Origin: Pyropia yezoensis
Lineage: Eukaryota > Rhodophyta > Bangiophyceae > Bangiales > Bangiaceae
DNA: 64,000 nt
Assembly (NCBI GenBank): GCA_009829735.1
Contig: CM020618.1
Coordinates: forward strand, 16,415,346-16,479,345
Reading direction: 5' to 3'
The position numbers and the translations under genes are program-made. Each line of letters opens with the position of its first letter. Within the stretch, counting starts at the first letter, position 1. Shown piece by piece: positions 22,638 through 31,643 of this stretch. The notes beneath the pieces were generated by a model. It was not told where the DNA came from. It saw nothing but the letters and a program-made list of their open reading frames with translations, and did no database searches.

Positions 22638-24113
22638 TCAGGCTCCCCCCCAACTCGCCCCAGCGCGCGGCGGCCGCCGCTGCCCGCCGCCCGCCGCCTC
22701 TGCCGCCGCCGCCGCCGCTTCCGCTGCCGCCGCCTCAGCCGCCGCCGCCGCCTCTGCCGCCGACGCGGCGGCGCGCGCCACGGCGGGCAGCCCCGCCGCG
22801 ACACGCGCGCGGTCAACGACGACGGTGAGCGCCCACAGGTCGAGGCCGACGGCGCCAAACTTGGCCTCAAACGCAGTGAGGGCGGCGCCGCCGGGGGGCA
22901 CCGCCCACGGCGTCACGCCCGCCCCAATGTCCAAGGCGGGGCGGACGCCGCCGCCGGTGGGTGGCGGCGGCGGCGGCGGCGGCGGGGCGTTCCCCCCCAG
23001 CGCCGCGGCCGCCGCCGCAGCCTCCAACCGCCCATTGAGGGCGGTGCAGGCGGCGGCGAATTCGGCAAGGTACGGCCGCCAGCTGGCGCGGAGGACGAGA
23101 ACGCCACCCAGGCGCAGCAGCGCCGGCAGCACCGGGTGGGACCCCCACCGCTTGTTTACATCTCCCGACGAGGGGTACGGGTTGGGGTAGAGGAGGTAGT
23201 GGTGAGTGGGTGCCCAGCCCGCGTCGGCCGCCAGCCGCCACAGGTCCACCACGTCGGCCCGGAGGAGTAGCACGTTGCCGCCGTCATCCTCGCCAAGGGC
23301 GGCCGCCCCCTCCCCCCCCCGCCCCGGCCCGTCTGCATGCCTGCCCCCACCTCCCTCCTCCTCCTCCCCCCCCTCCCCGTCCCCCTCCTCCTCCCAGACG
23401 TCGCCACCACCGCCCCCACCGCCGCCGCCATCCACCCCCGCCACCCGCCCACGGTAGGCGGCGTTGCGGGACAGCCGGACGTGAGAGCGGTCCACCCCAA
23501 TGACCACCGCGTCCACGTGGCGCCCCGCCGCGAGCGTCCGCGTCGACGCGCCCGTCCCGCAGCCGCTGTCGAGGACGAGCGGCCGGCCGGCGCGGGCGGG
23601 GGCGGCCAGCCAGGCGGCGGCGGCGGCAAACGCGGCGGCCGTGTGCGCCGCGACGGGCCGCGCCGCCGCCCACGTGGCGTACGTGTCGACGGCCCGCGCG
23701 GCGAGCGCCGCCGCCCGCGGCGCGTCCCCGCGGGAGGGGATGGTGTAGAGGGCCACCCGGGCCGCGTCGGTGAGCGCCCCGGGGGGGGGCGCGCGGGGGC
23801 GGGGGGGGCGCCCCCCCCGGGCCGTGTCGTTGCCGCTGCCACCGCCACCGCCGCTACTGCCGCGGTCGCTGCCGCGGCCGCCGCCGCCGCTGCCACCACC
23901 GCCTGCGGGCACGCCCGCCGCCGCCGCCGCGGCTGGCAGGGGGGCCGACGCCGTCACCCGCCGACGCTGCCGCCCCGTCCCCGCCCGCGGGCCGCCCCGG
24001 CGGGCGGCGGCGGCAGCGGCGGCGATGGCGGCGGCGGCGGCAGTGGTGGCGGTGGTCGAGGCGGCGGCAGCCAGGCGGCGGGCGCCCCAAGGGGCGGCAC
24101 CCACAAACGCCAT
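22638..24113 (-). CDS. TrmB-type tRNA (guanine-N7-)-methyltransferase-like protein
   Basis: This is an SAM-dependent methyltransferase expected to make m7G in tRNA. The ATG at 24113 gives 491 aa starting MAFVGAAPWGARRLAAAAS, an Ala/Arg-rich N-terminus that could be an organelle transit peptide. Motif I is LVLDSGCGTGASTRTLA (~175-192), followed by VIGVDRSHVRLSRNA (motif II acidic residue and the family's RLSRN). VLLLRADVVDLWRLA, then HHYLLYPNPYPSSGDVNKRW (~300-320) is the TrmB signature, with HPVLPALLRLGGVLVLR as the next block. A Gly/Asp/Glu-rich insertion (coded about 23280-23440) interrupts the fold after RLSRN, and the C-terminus is an Ala/Glu repeat. The LLYPNPYP form is typical of the plant/algal branch. 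Without biochemical data, substrate identity is inferred from family. Confidence 0.82.
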   Translation of the reverse strand: MAFVGAAPWGARRLAAAASTTATTAAAAAIAAAAAAARRGGPRAGTGRQRRRVTASAPLPAAAAAAGVPAGGGGSGGGGRGSDRGSSGGGGGSGNDTARGGRPPRPRAPPPGALTDAARVALYTIPSRGDAPRAAALAARAVDTYATWAAARPVAAHTAAAFAAAAAWLAAPARAGRPLVLDSGCGTGASTRTLAAGRHVDAVVIGVDRSHVRLSRNAAYRGRVAGVDGGGGGGGGGDVWEEEGDGEGGEEEEGGGGRHADGPGRGGEGAAALGEDDGGNVLLLRADVVDLWRLAADAGWAPTHHYLLYPNPYPSSGDVNKRWGSHPVLPALLRLGGVLVLRASWRPYLAEFAAACTALNGRLEAAAAAAALGGNAPPPPPPPPPTGGGVRPALDIGAGVTPWAVPPGGAALTAFEAKFGAVGLDLWALTVVVDRARVAAGLPAVARAAASAAEAAAAAEAAAAEAAAAAAEAAGGGQRRPPRAGASWGGA

Positions 24114-25094
24114 TGGGAGGCAGCGGGCGGGAGGAGGGGGGGGCGGCAGAGGCAGACGGTGGGGTAGGGGGGGGGGGGAAGGAGCAGAAAGGGTGGAGAG
24201 GCGTGGGCGGTGGGGGGCTGGTGCATGAGGAGGGACGTCACTGCAGGGGGGGGGGCAGCGGCTGCCCGCGAGGACGACGAAGGCAAGGCGAAAGATGCAG
24301 ACGCGAAGGCGGCTGAACAGTTGGGGCAGGAGGACCACCCGGCGTCCCGATCTGTGGCCACTTGTGCGCGGACATAAAGTTTAGTTTGTAAAGATGGCGT
24401 AAGCTTTTCGTCCGTTTAGAGTTTCAGACGCACGTCGCACTAGACATTACCGTCCCCCGAGGGCGCGCCCGTTGGCAGCGCGCCGTGGGCGGTGCGGCTT
24501 GAATGGGAGGAGTCCCAGGTGCGCAAGAAAAAGAAGAAATAGGCGCCGCCGGCGCGGGCAGCAACGGCTGCAACCGCGGCAACGGTGTGAGTGTAACAGA
24601 CCAGCGGCAGCGGCCGCAGCAGCACCAATGGCACCTGCCGCATCTGCAGTTGCGCCGTATCCGAGTGCTCGGAAGCGGCGGGCTTCCCCCCCCCGAGGCT
24701 GCAGCAAGTGGGGGGACTGAATGCCCTGCGCTGTCCGCACCGGGCCCAAGATGCCAGCAGCACAGATAGCAGGGTCAGAGCGCGCCAGGGCGTAAAGCTG
24801 ACATGGAGGTGGAGTGTGTCCTCGACCCGGCACCAAAGGGCCCACCACGGCCAAAGGCACTGCGGACCGCGCTTGCGGTCTCGGCCACCACCGCGAGAAG
24901 GACGGGAGGGGTAGAACGCCTCGGCGGTCGGCCACGGGATCCTGGTCCCGCGTGCGGACAGGGACGGACCCCCTTCTCCTGCGCCGCCTGTGCAGCCCGC
25001 CTGGTCAATGTAAAAGCAACCGCCACGCCAACACACCCACAAATGCCAATGACGTGCGGGGGAAAACAACGATGGTCTCATGGCGCTACGAAAG
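24114..25094. other. Intergenic region upstream of the methyltransferase
   Basis: This is the promoter and 5' UTR of the minus-strand methyltransferase and the 3' flank of the Nudix gene. The stretch 24360-24450 is locally AT-richer. Several 80-280-codon frames on both strands have no recognisable domain. Confidence 0.5.
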
Positions 25095-26392
25095 TCAGCG
25101 CAAGCCAAGCACCCACTCCCCCACGCCCCGTGGGAGCCGCCACAGGAACGCCGCCACCACCGGGTGATCAACTGCCACGGGTGGCACCAGCGCGTGGCCG
25201 GCAAAGAGGCGGCCGCCGAGCGGCGCACCCACCTGCTCAACGCCACCACCGTCGCCAGTGCTGCAGCGGCCGCCACCGCTGCCGCCGGCGACCCCCCCTC
25301 CAGCCACGGCCACCAGCCGAAGCAGCGCGTTCAGCGTGAGGCCCCACAACAGCGGCCGCGTCGCAACTGCCGCGGCGGGCGCACCGGGTCGGTAGGTAAC
25401 CACCGCCGACGCAAACGCGTCGACGGTCGGATGTGAGATAGCAATGCCGGCTGGCAAGGACAAAGGGGGAGAGGCAGAGCCATACCGGCCGTAGACGCCG
25501 CTGCTGCCACCATCGTCACGGCCATCATCATGGCCGCCGCCGCCATCGCCACCGTCATAGCCGTCGCCCCTGTGCCCGACTGCTGAGCTTGCCGCTAGGG
25601 CACCCGCCGCCAAGGATGCCCGCTCCGCTCGCCCCCCCCCGGTAGCCCACACCACCGACGGCGGCAGTAGCCGCAGAAGCCGCCGGCGGCCGCGCCGCCC
25701 GGCCGGCACGACTCCCCCCGGCGCCAGCAGCGACCGGAGGGGCAGCCAGAGAGTCGCGTCCACCTCGGCCACACACGGCCGGAGGGGCGGGGTGGGGTTG
25801 CCCCCCCCCCCCCCGTGTGTGCCCACACCACCGCCGCCAGCACCGCCGGCGACCGGCTCGACCGGCGCGGCACCACCGCCGCGTCGTCGAGGCGGCCGAG
25901 GCGCACCCACGGGCCGGTGCGGAGGTCCAGGCCCACCTCCTCGGCCGCCTCGCGGGCGGCGGCCGCCTCGTCGTCCTCCCCCGCCTCCACGCGGCCGCCG
26001 GGGAAGGCGAGGTGGCCCGACCAGGCGTCCCCAGCGCGGGCGGTACGCTGGATGAGGAGCACCTCCACGTCGGCCAACCGCCACTCGGCCACTGGCGGGG
26101 GGGAGGCGGCGGGGGGGGGGGTCACCGCCCCCGCTGCCCCCGCCTGCGACGCGGACAGAGCGGCCGAGGGGGGCGCCGCCCAGCGAAGAACAATGGCCAC
26201 CGCCGCCCGCGGGGGCGCCGGCAGGGGGGGGCGCCCTAGCAGGGCCGCGAGCGCCCGGCCGAGCGCCGCGGGGAGGCCGCCCAAGCGTTCTCCGCTCAGG
26301 GGCGCGTGGGGGGTTGCCGCCAGTGCCGCCGCAAGGGGCGGAAGGCGGCCCGTCAGTGGCCCCTTGGGCACCGAACCGGCAGTGGTAGCCAT
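25095..26392 (-). pseudogene. Nudix hydrolase (CoA-pyrophosphatase/NUDT7-8-like), frameshifted in a G run
   Basis: The ATG at 26392 opens MATTAGSVPKGPLTGRLPPL. Residues 107-116 (ADVEVLLIQR) and HLAFPGG lead into a perfect Nudix box at 133-155 (G-x5-E-x7-REAAEEVGL), and the GHLAFPGGR context is typical of coenzyme A diphosphatases. After VVWAHT the frame enters a run of 14 C on the plus strand (25801-25814) and loses similarity. The family's expected continuation (EVDATLWLPLRSLL, later LLWGLTLNALLRLV) resumes in another minus-strand frame and ends at 25095. A change of +1 or -2 G in the run would join the two. I read this as one gene of roughly 430 codons broken either by homopolymer miscall or by a real indel; an intron in the tract is less likely. 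Confidence 0.75.
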
Positions 26393-27767
26393 GAGGGGTC
26401 ACCGCGGGGACCGCAGGGTGGTGGCACGGACCGCAGAGCTCGGGGTGGCAGGTCCGGTCGGGATGGCGGACAACGTGCAGGCGGCGCACCCAGTGCGGAT
26501 AGTTCTCCACGGGCAACGGAATGGCAGTGGACGGGGGCGGGAGGGAGGAGAGTGGTCGTCGAGAAACGGGGGGGGAGTGAGTGGTCGACGAGAAGCGGGG
26601 AGGGAGGGCGTGACAAAGTCGGCCGGGTTGGAGACTGTTGGGCAAGGGTTCCGCGCCAGAGGAAAGGGGAGGCCAGCCACCAAGTAGAGTCCCGATCGAA
26701 AAGTTGAAACTCTGTTACACTTTCATACCTATCCATGTCTTCTTTTTGCAGACTACCTGTTGAGTTGGCCATCCTGCCGGTTCGTCACCTACGACGACCG
26801 GTCTCGCCCTACACGAAGTCAACGCAAGGTCTCTGGCCACCCTGGCCGTCAATGTGGACACCACAAACAGCGACTGGACCAGTCGCCAAGAGATTTCTCC
26901 GGCATCCACATAACAGCAGGCACCCCAGTGGTTCCCCCACAGCGGCGGCCGGCAGCGAGCGACCCGCAGGCGGTGGCCAGCGCCGGCCGCGAGTGCCGCC
27001 GGCCACGCCATGCCGCAGCCGATGGGCCGCCCGTGGCGGCGGCTATGCATGTGGTCGGCGCAACGGCGGTGGGTGCTTCAGGCGCGGGGGGGGAGGAGCA
27101 CACCACCCCCGCTCGCGTCGGCGCGGGTCGTGCTGGCGGCAGCAACGGCGACGGCGCCGGCAGCGCGGCGGCCGCAGCCGCCTTGACGGCGCCTTTTTGG
27201 CGGCCGACAAGATGGCGGCCGCGGATGACACGGCGGGCGTTGCCGTAGCGTCGGGGGCGGCCCGCGCCCCCGAAACTCTCCCCGGTATCGGCCGGGCGGC
27301 GGCGGCGACGGCGGCCGCCGCCGTGGACGGCTGCGCAATGGCGGTGGACGGCGACGAGACGGGGGCGGCGGCTTTGCTGCCGGCGGCGGGAGGGGGTGGT
27401 TTGTTGGGGGGGGGGGGGGGGGGGAACCGCCATCTGTGGCCCCTGCGACACCGCCAGGACGGCCGCCGCCACGCCCGACGGCGGGGTGTGGCTGGGTGTT
27501 GGCGCGGTGGCGGCTGATGAGTGGATAGCGCCGGCGGCCGCGCTCCACCGCGTTGCGGGCAAGGCGGCGACGTCGGCGGGCCGCCGCGGGGCGGTGGTCG
27601 CGCCGTGCGATGCGGTGGCAGCCAGCGCCATTGCGGCAGTGGCGACGGGTGGCGAGGAGGGTGGTACAGTAGAGGCGGCGGTGGGGGGGTGTTCCCTGTC
27701 GGGGTGCGGCGATCCCTCCTGGTCGGCCACATACGTATTTACGTAGGCGTTTTATCTCCCGCTCATT
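26393..27767. other. Intergenic region with overlapping Ala/Pro-rich frames, no confident gene
   Basis: This lies between the Nudix start and the stop of the membrane-protein gene, both minus strand. Long frames exist on both strands (plus from about 27211; minus 26849-27730) but are Ala/Gly/Pro low complexity and meet at a 15-nt G run (27408-27422). The part nearest 26700-26900 is less GC-rich and may be the Nudix promoter. Confidence 0.45.
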
Positions 27768-29978
27768 TCATTGCGCCTTTTCGGCCGCCTTCTCACTGGT
27801 CATCTCGGCCACCGGCCACTCCGAGGGGGCTGCCTCTGTATCACTGCCGTCCGGGTCGGCTGCCGTCTTCTGTCTCCGTAGACATGGCCAGTCAAAGAGA
27901 CACGCCGCCGACACCACCGCCACCACCGCGTAAGCGACGGCCAGCCCAATGGCCAGCCCGCCCGCCAGCCGCGGGCGGTACCCGACGGCGGCAATGATAG
28001 TCAGCTGTTCGGTATGGGCGGCAAACACGCCCGCCCAGCCAGACCCCTCCGTGGCCCGCGTCGCGACCTCCTCCAAGACCGCCGCGGCGCGCCAGCGTGC
28101 GCCGCGGCTCTCGGCGACGGCCAGCACCACAATACCCGTGAGCGACACGACCCCTGTGCACAGGATGAGGCAATACGCCTGGTGGTCTCGGCGGCGGCGG
28201 TGGCGGCGCCCACCCCCGGGCTCCATGTGCTGCCTCCCCGAACCAGACGCCAGGCCGAGGAGAGCCAGCGTCGCCACCTCTGGCAGCACGACAATGACCG
28301 CCAGAATGAGCTCAACGTCAGAGGTGGGTGGCGAAGTGGCGTCGACGTGGTAGGTCGGCCGCGCGTACTGGTACTTGGCGTAGTGGGCGTCGCTGATGCT
28401 GCGTTTTAACGCCTGGCTCAGCACTGACCACACTAGCGCAGCTTCAAGGGTGGTAGTACTGGCGTTTGAAGAGGGTGGCGAGGCGGGAGCTCTGCTGGTC
28501 GCCGCCTGCGTCGGCGGAGGCGGAAGCACACACAAACCTACCTGTGGCCAGAGGCTGCTCGGCTCAGCGATCCCGGTCGCTCCCTCCTGGTAGGTTGGTA
28601 GCCCTGCCAGGGCGGCTCGATACCGAGGCCCAGAAGGCGCCAGCTCAGTCAGCAGCGCTGCCGCCTCCCCAGCCGCTGTCCTTGACGCCTTGGCCAGCTG
28701 GCTGCTGCTACTGCTGCCATTTTCGCTACCGCTGCCATGTGGTGCGCATGGCTCCACAGGAGGAGCCGACCCCGCGGCTGTCGTTGGTGGCGGCCCCACC
28801 TCCCAAGCAGCCATCAGCTGGTCTTTGTCGTCCTCTTCGTCAATTCCGGTTTCACGTCTGTGGTCACTGCTGTGGTGGTGGTGGCGAAAGCGGCGACGCA
28901 GCCGAGCCGGGGGTACCCCCTCGCACAGCGACTGGTCATCCACAAACGTGGAAGAGGCGCCGCACAGCACCGCAGCGGTGGCCCCCAACCAGGCCGCCGA
29001 CGCCGCCACGCCCGCCTCTGACTTGTCGCCAAGTACCCACGAGATGACGCCCCGCAGCGGCGGCGGCGGCCGCCAGCCGAGGCGGCTAGTAATGGTCGCA
29101 GGCGGGGGCGCCACCGGATCGGAGGCGGCGAGCCAGCGGCCGTCGGCCAATACCGCCCGCCCGACCGACAGCAGCGGCGCGTCACTCCACGTCGCGAGGC
29201 GGGTGGCGGGGGTGGCGGGGGTACCCCCCGAGTTGTTGCCCCCCGCCACAGGCGTCGTGACGGTCAGGGCCGCCAAAGGCGCGTCCCGCCGTGCGCCGAG
29301 GGTGGCCAGCGCAATGGGCAGCCCGCACCCCCCCGACTCCTCCCCCGGGCACCGCCCCGCGGTCGTGTGGGAGAGCACCAGAATTTCGTACGCGTCGCCC
29401 TGCGCCAGAAGGACGTGGCCGCCCAAGCTGTTGCGGCGGAGCGTCAGAGCTCGCGCCAGCGCGGCTGGGTAGGGCACCCCGCGGTCCGCGCCCCCGGCGG
29501 CGCTGCGGGGAACCGCCCAGGTGCGCCGTTTGGACATCCTTTTAGGTAGCGCCTGGCGGGGGCCAGAAATCTGGGACAGCTCTCCCAAAAGTTGACGCAG
29601 AAAGTCCTGCGGTCGCCCAATGCCGTCGTCATCGTCCACAACGTCAGTGTCCCCGTCCGTGGCACTGTCACCGCTGTTGCTGGCCCCATTGTCCTTGAAT
29701 TCTGCCCTGGTGCGTACGTTCCAGCCGCCGTCGCCGCTCAGCGGTGCGCACCTGCCCGGAGGCCCATCGCGCAGCAGCCGGCACTGGAATGCGGGTAGCG
29801 TGTGGAGGCGGCCAACGCCAACCCCTGGCGGTGGGGCAGGAAAAGGGACGACATCGCCGCTGCGTCTGATGACGGGTGCCGCCGCCGCCCCCGCGTTGGG
29901 CAACCGTAACAGGCCGGCCGTCGCGGCGAAGCCGGCGACGGCCGCTGCGGCGATGCGATGCGGCCGGTAGGGAATCAT
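27768..29978 (-). CDS. Unassigned multi-pass membrane protein
   Basis: The predicted product is 736 aa from the ATG at 29978 (MIPYRPHRIAAAAVAGFAAT). The first ~30 residues form a basic-then-hydrophobic segment that could be a signal peptide or anchor. A long soluble region follows, with an acidic patch (DGDTDVVDDDDG), a block VLLAQGDAYEILVLSHTT, an NNSGG sequon, and a His/Arg patch before an acidic one. Three hydrophobic spans close the protein at ~555-577 (VELILAVIVVLPEVATLALL), ~602-624 (LILCTGVVSLTGIVVLAVA) and ~669-695 (LAGGLAIGLAVAYAVVAVVS), then a short acidic tail. I recognise no family. Codon use and the ordered hydrophobic blocks support a real gene. The order suggests a lumenal or extracellular N-terminal domain on a C-terminal membrane module. 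Confidence 0.65.
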   Translation of the reverse strand: MIPYRPHRIAAAAVAGFAATAGLLRLPNAGAAAAPVIRRSGDVVPFPAPPPGVGVGRLHTLPAFQCRLLRDGPPGRCAPLSGDGGWNVRTRAEFKDNGASNSGDSATDGDTDVVDDDDGIGRPQDFLRQLLGELSQISGPRQALPKRMSKRRTWAVPRSAAGGADRGVPYPAALARALTLRRNSLGGHVLLAQGDAYEILVLSHTTAGRCPGEESGGCGLPIALATLGARRDAPLAALTVTTPVAGGNNSGGTPATPATRLATWSDAPLLSVGRAVLADGRWLAASDPVAPPPATITSRLGWRPPPPLRGVISWVLGDKSEAGVAASAAWLGATAAVLCGASSTFVDDQSLCEGVPPARLRRRFRHHHHSSDHRRETGIDEEDDKDQLMAAWEVGPPPTTAAGSAPPVEPCAPHGSGSENGSSSSSQLAKASRTAAGEAAALLTELAPSGPRYRAALAGLPTYQEGATGIAEPSSLWPQVGLCVLPPPPTQAATSRAPASPPSSNASTTTLEAALVWSVLSQALKRSISDAHYAKYQYARPTYHVDATSPPTSDVELILAVIVVLPEVATLALLGLASGSGRQHMEPGGGRRHRRRRDHQAYCLILCTGVVSLTGIVVLAVAESRGARWRAAAVLEEVATRATEGSGWAGVFAAHTEQLTIIAAVGYRPRLAGGLAIGLAVAYAVVAVVSAACLFDWPCLRRQKTAADPDGSDTEAAPSEWPVAEMTSEKAAEKAQ

Positions 29979-31274
29979 CAGAAACGGGGGAGAAGGACAA
30001 GCGCCGGGCCACGGCGGGGAGGGAGTACGGAGGGAGCACAAGACGCGCGGGCGGGGCGGGGCGGGAGGGCGGGGGCACTAGCGCAGGGGGCATGGCCGCC
30101 GCGCAATCCTGTACTGAGTGGCAATGCGGTGGTGTTATCCCATCAGGGAGCGCCGGGACCTCTCGCCGAATAGAGCGCTCTAGAGCAAGGCGGCAGTCTT
30201 CTTGGTGGCGTGGCGGCAGAGGCGGAGCCGTGCGCCTCTCAGTGTCCGCCCCGTGCACGGCCGTGGGAGTACAATCGTATGCGGTCGCGCGACTGCCGAC
30301 GGGGCGGCCCCTGCAGGGCATCCAGCTCACTGCCTCGCGCAGGTGCGCTCCCGTCGCTCCAGCGTACCCCAGCGGGTAGACGGACACTGGGAGCCATCCG
30401 TATTTTGACATTGTATGGCGGTACAATCGTAAGGAGAACGTCTGGCCACGACGACAAGTCGGCAACCCCCACTCAGCTGGACTGTGCGCTGGATCCGCAC
30501 CTTGGTGTGGCTCGCGTACGTACACATGTGTACGTACGTACGTCCACGTGTATGAGGACGGAGGTGCATGCGTTAGCCCAGGGGTCCCACGCTTCGATCT
30601 CAAGAGGAGCGCGTGACAGCGATGTCGATTGATTTTGACTTGGACTTGTCTTTGGTTTGACCTCGTGGTGGCGGACGGCCATCATAGAGCGCCAATGGTG
30701 TCGCGCTGTCGGCCGCCGCGCCGCGCGGTCGATGGATTTTGCAGCAAGAGGCGGGGACGCCTGAGCAGGGGCCACCGCCCTCGGTACAGCCGGCAGGTGG
30801 GGCACATCATCCGCGCACAAGCCCACACTACCTTTGTACCCCCGTCGAGCCCACGCGGCGCGGGCGTGGCCCGCCGGCCGCTTTTGCGCGCGGCGGCCGG
30901 CCTCTCGCCGCACGCCCGGCTGGGCACCCCCCGCGGGGGCCACCCGGCCGACCGCCCGCGTGGGGGTTTCCGGCGGCCAGCCTGGTCGAGCGCGCCGAGG
31001 AGTATAAATGGGAGCGCCGGCGGCTGGGGACTGGCAAGCCAACGCAGAAGCCGCAAGCCCCCGCACCCCTCTCCTCTCGCTGCTGTTGGGCGCGCTCCTC
31101 CCACCACCCTCTGTTGTGCACAGCTGCCCACCCGTCCCCGCCGTTCGCACCCCATTGGCACGGCAGCAAACGGCCCCGTGTCTGGCGCTCCCGGCCCCTC
31201 CCCCACCCCGGCCTCCCTCCTCTGCTTGGGGCCCGTCGCCGCTGCCTACACGCCCCCGCTTCCCACCTCCAGCC
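29979..31274. other. Divergent region between membrane-protein gene (-) and Cys-rich peptide gene (+)
   Basis: This holds the 5' flanks of both genes. An AT-richer stretch at 30240-30660 includes the short repeated motif ACGTACGTAC near 30520-30545. The TATA box of the plus-strand gene is annotated separately. Overlapping frames on both strands have no conserved features. Confidence 0.5.
31003..31008 (+). promoter_or_regulatory. TATA box (TATAAA)
   Basis: The consensus TATAAA stands in a very GC-rich stretch, 267-272 bp upstream of the ATG of the secreted Cys-rich peptide. With initiation ~30 bp downstream it would give a 5' UTR of about 240 nt. Confidence 0.6.
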
Positions 31275-31643
31275 ATGACGCGCCTGCTCTGGCTGTGGAC
31301 CCTCGCCATTGTTGTGCTGGTGACCGCCGTGACCACCCCCGTCGTCGGCGCGCCGCGCGCGCCGCCCGCCGGTGACGCCGCGTGGGAGGTTCCGATCGCC
31401 ATGGCCTCCGTCGCCCCCGCCCCCGCCGTCACTACCGCCGCCGCCGCCGCGAAAGTGATGCCGCCGCCCGGCACGGCCGCGGCGGTGGGGTCGGCGCCGT
31501 TGCGGGTCGCCGTCCGGACCGCGGGACCCCGGTGTGTGCCCAACGGGTTGCCCTGCTGGGGGTTCCCCTGCTGCTCGGGCTGCTGCTCGAGTGACAATAT
31601 CTGTCAGGAAAACGAGTGGGACGTTGGTCCAGCGTGCTTTTAG
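31275..31643 (+). CDS. Small secreted eight-cysteine peptide (knottin-like spacing)
   Basis: The predicted precursor is 122 aa. Residues 1-25 form a clear signal peptide (MTRLLWLWTLAIVVLVTAVT, then TPVVGA with probable cleavage). An Ala/Pro-rich propeptide-like region covers ~27-85. The C-terminal 36 residues hold all eight Cys (87, 94, 99, 100, 103, 104, 110, 121), spaced C-x6-C-x4-CC-x2-CC-x5-C-x10-C. Adjacent-Cys patterns of this kind are seen in disulfide-knotted secreted peptides. The fold and any activity are inference, and the double CC-x2-CC is not a family I can name. The ATG at 31275 was chosen because it begins the signal peptide. A TATA box lies upstream. Confidence 0.65.
   Translation: MTRLLWLWTLAIVVLVTAVTTPVVGAPRAPPAGDAAWEVPIAMASVAPAPAVTTAAAAAKVMPPPGTAAAVGSAPLRVAVRTAGPRCVPNGLPCWGFPCCSGCCSSDNICQENEWDVGPACF

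Noticed and set aside
26849-27730. Minus-strand 293-codon frame and overlapping plus-strand frames
   Set aside because: Both strands are open because of GC bias; composition is Ala/Pro/Arg with no domain, and a G run at 27408-27422 would shift any frame. Neither strand can be preferred.
30473-31597. Minus-strand 374-codon frame opposite the Cys-rich peptide
   Set aside because: Low-complexity Arg/Gly/Ala sequence; it covers the TATA box and the signal-peptide gene on the other strand, which has far better features.
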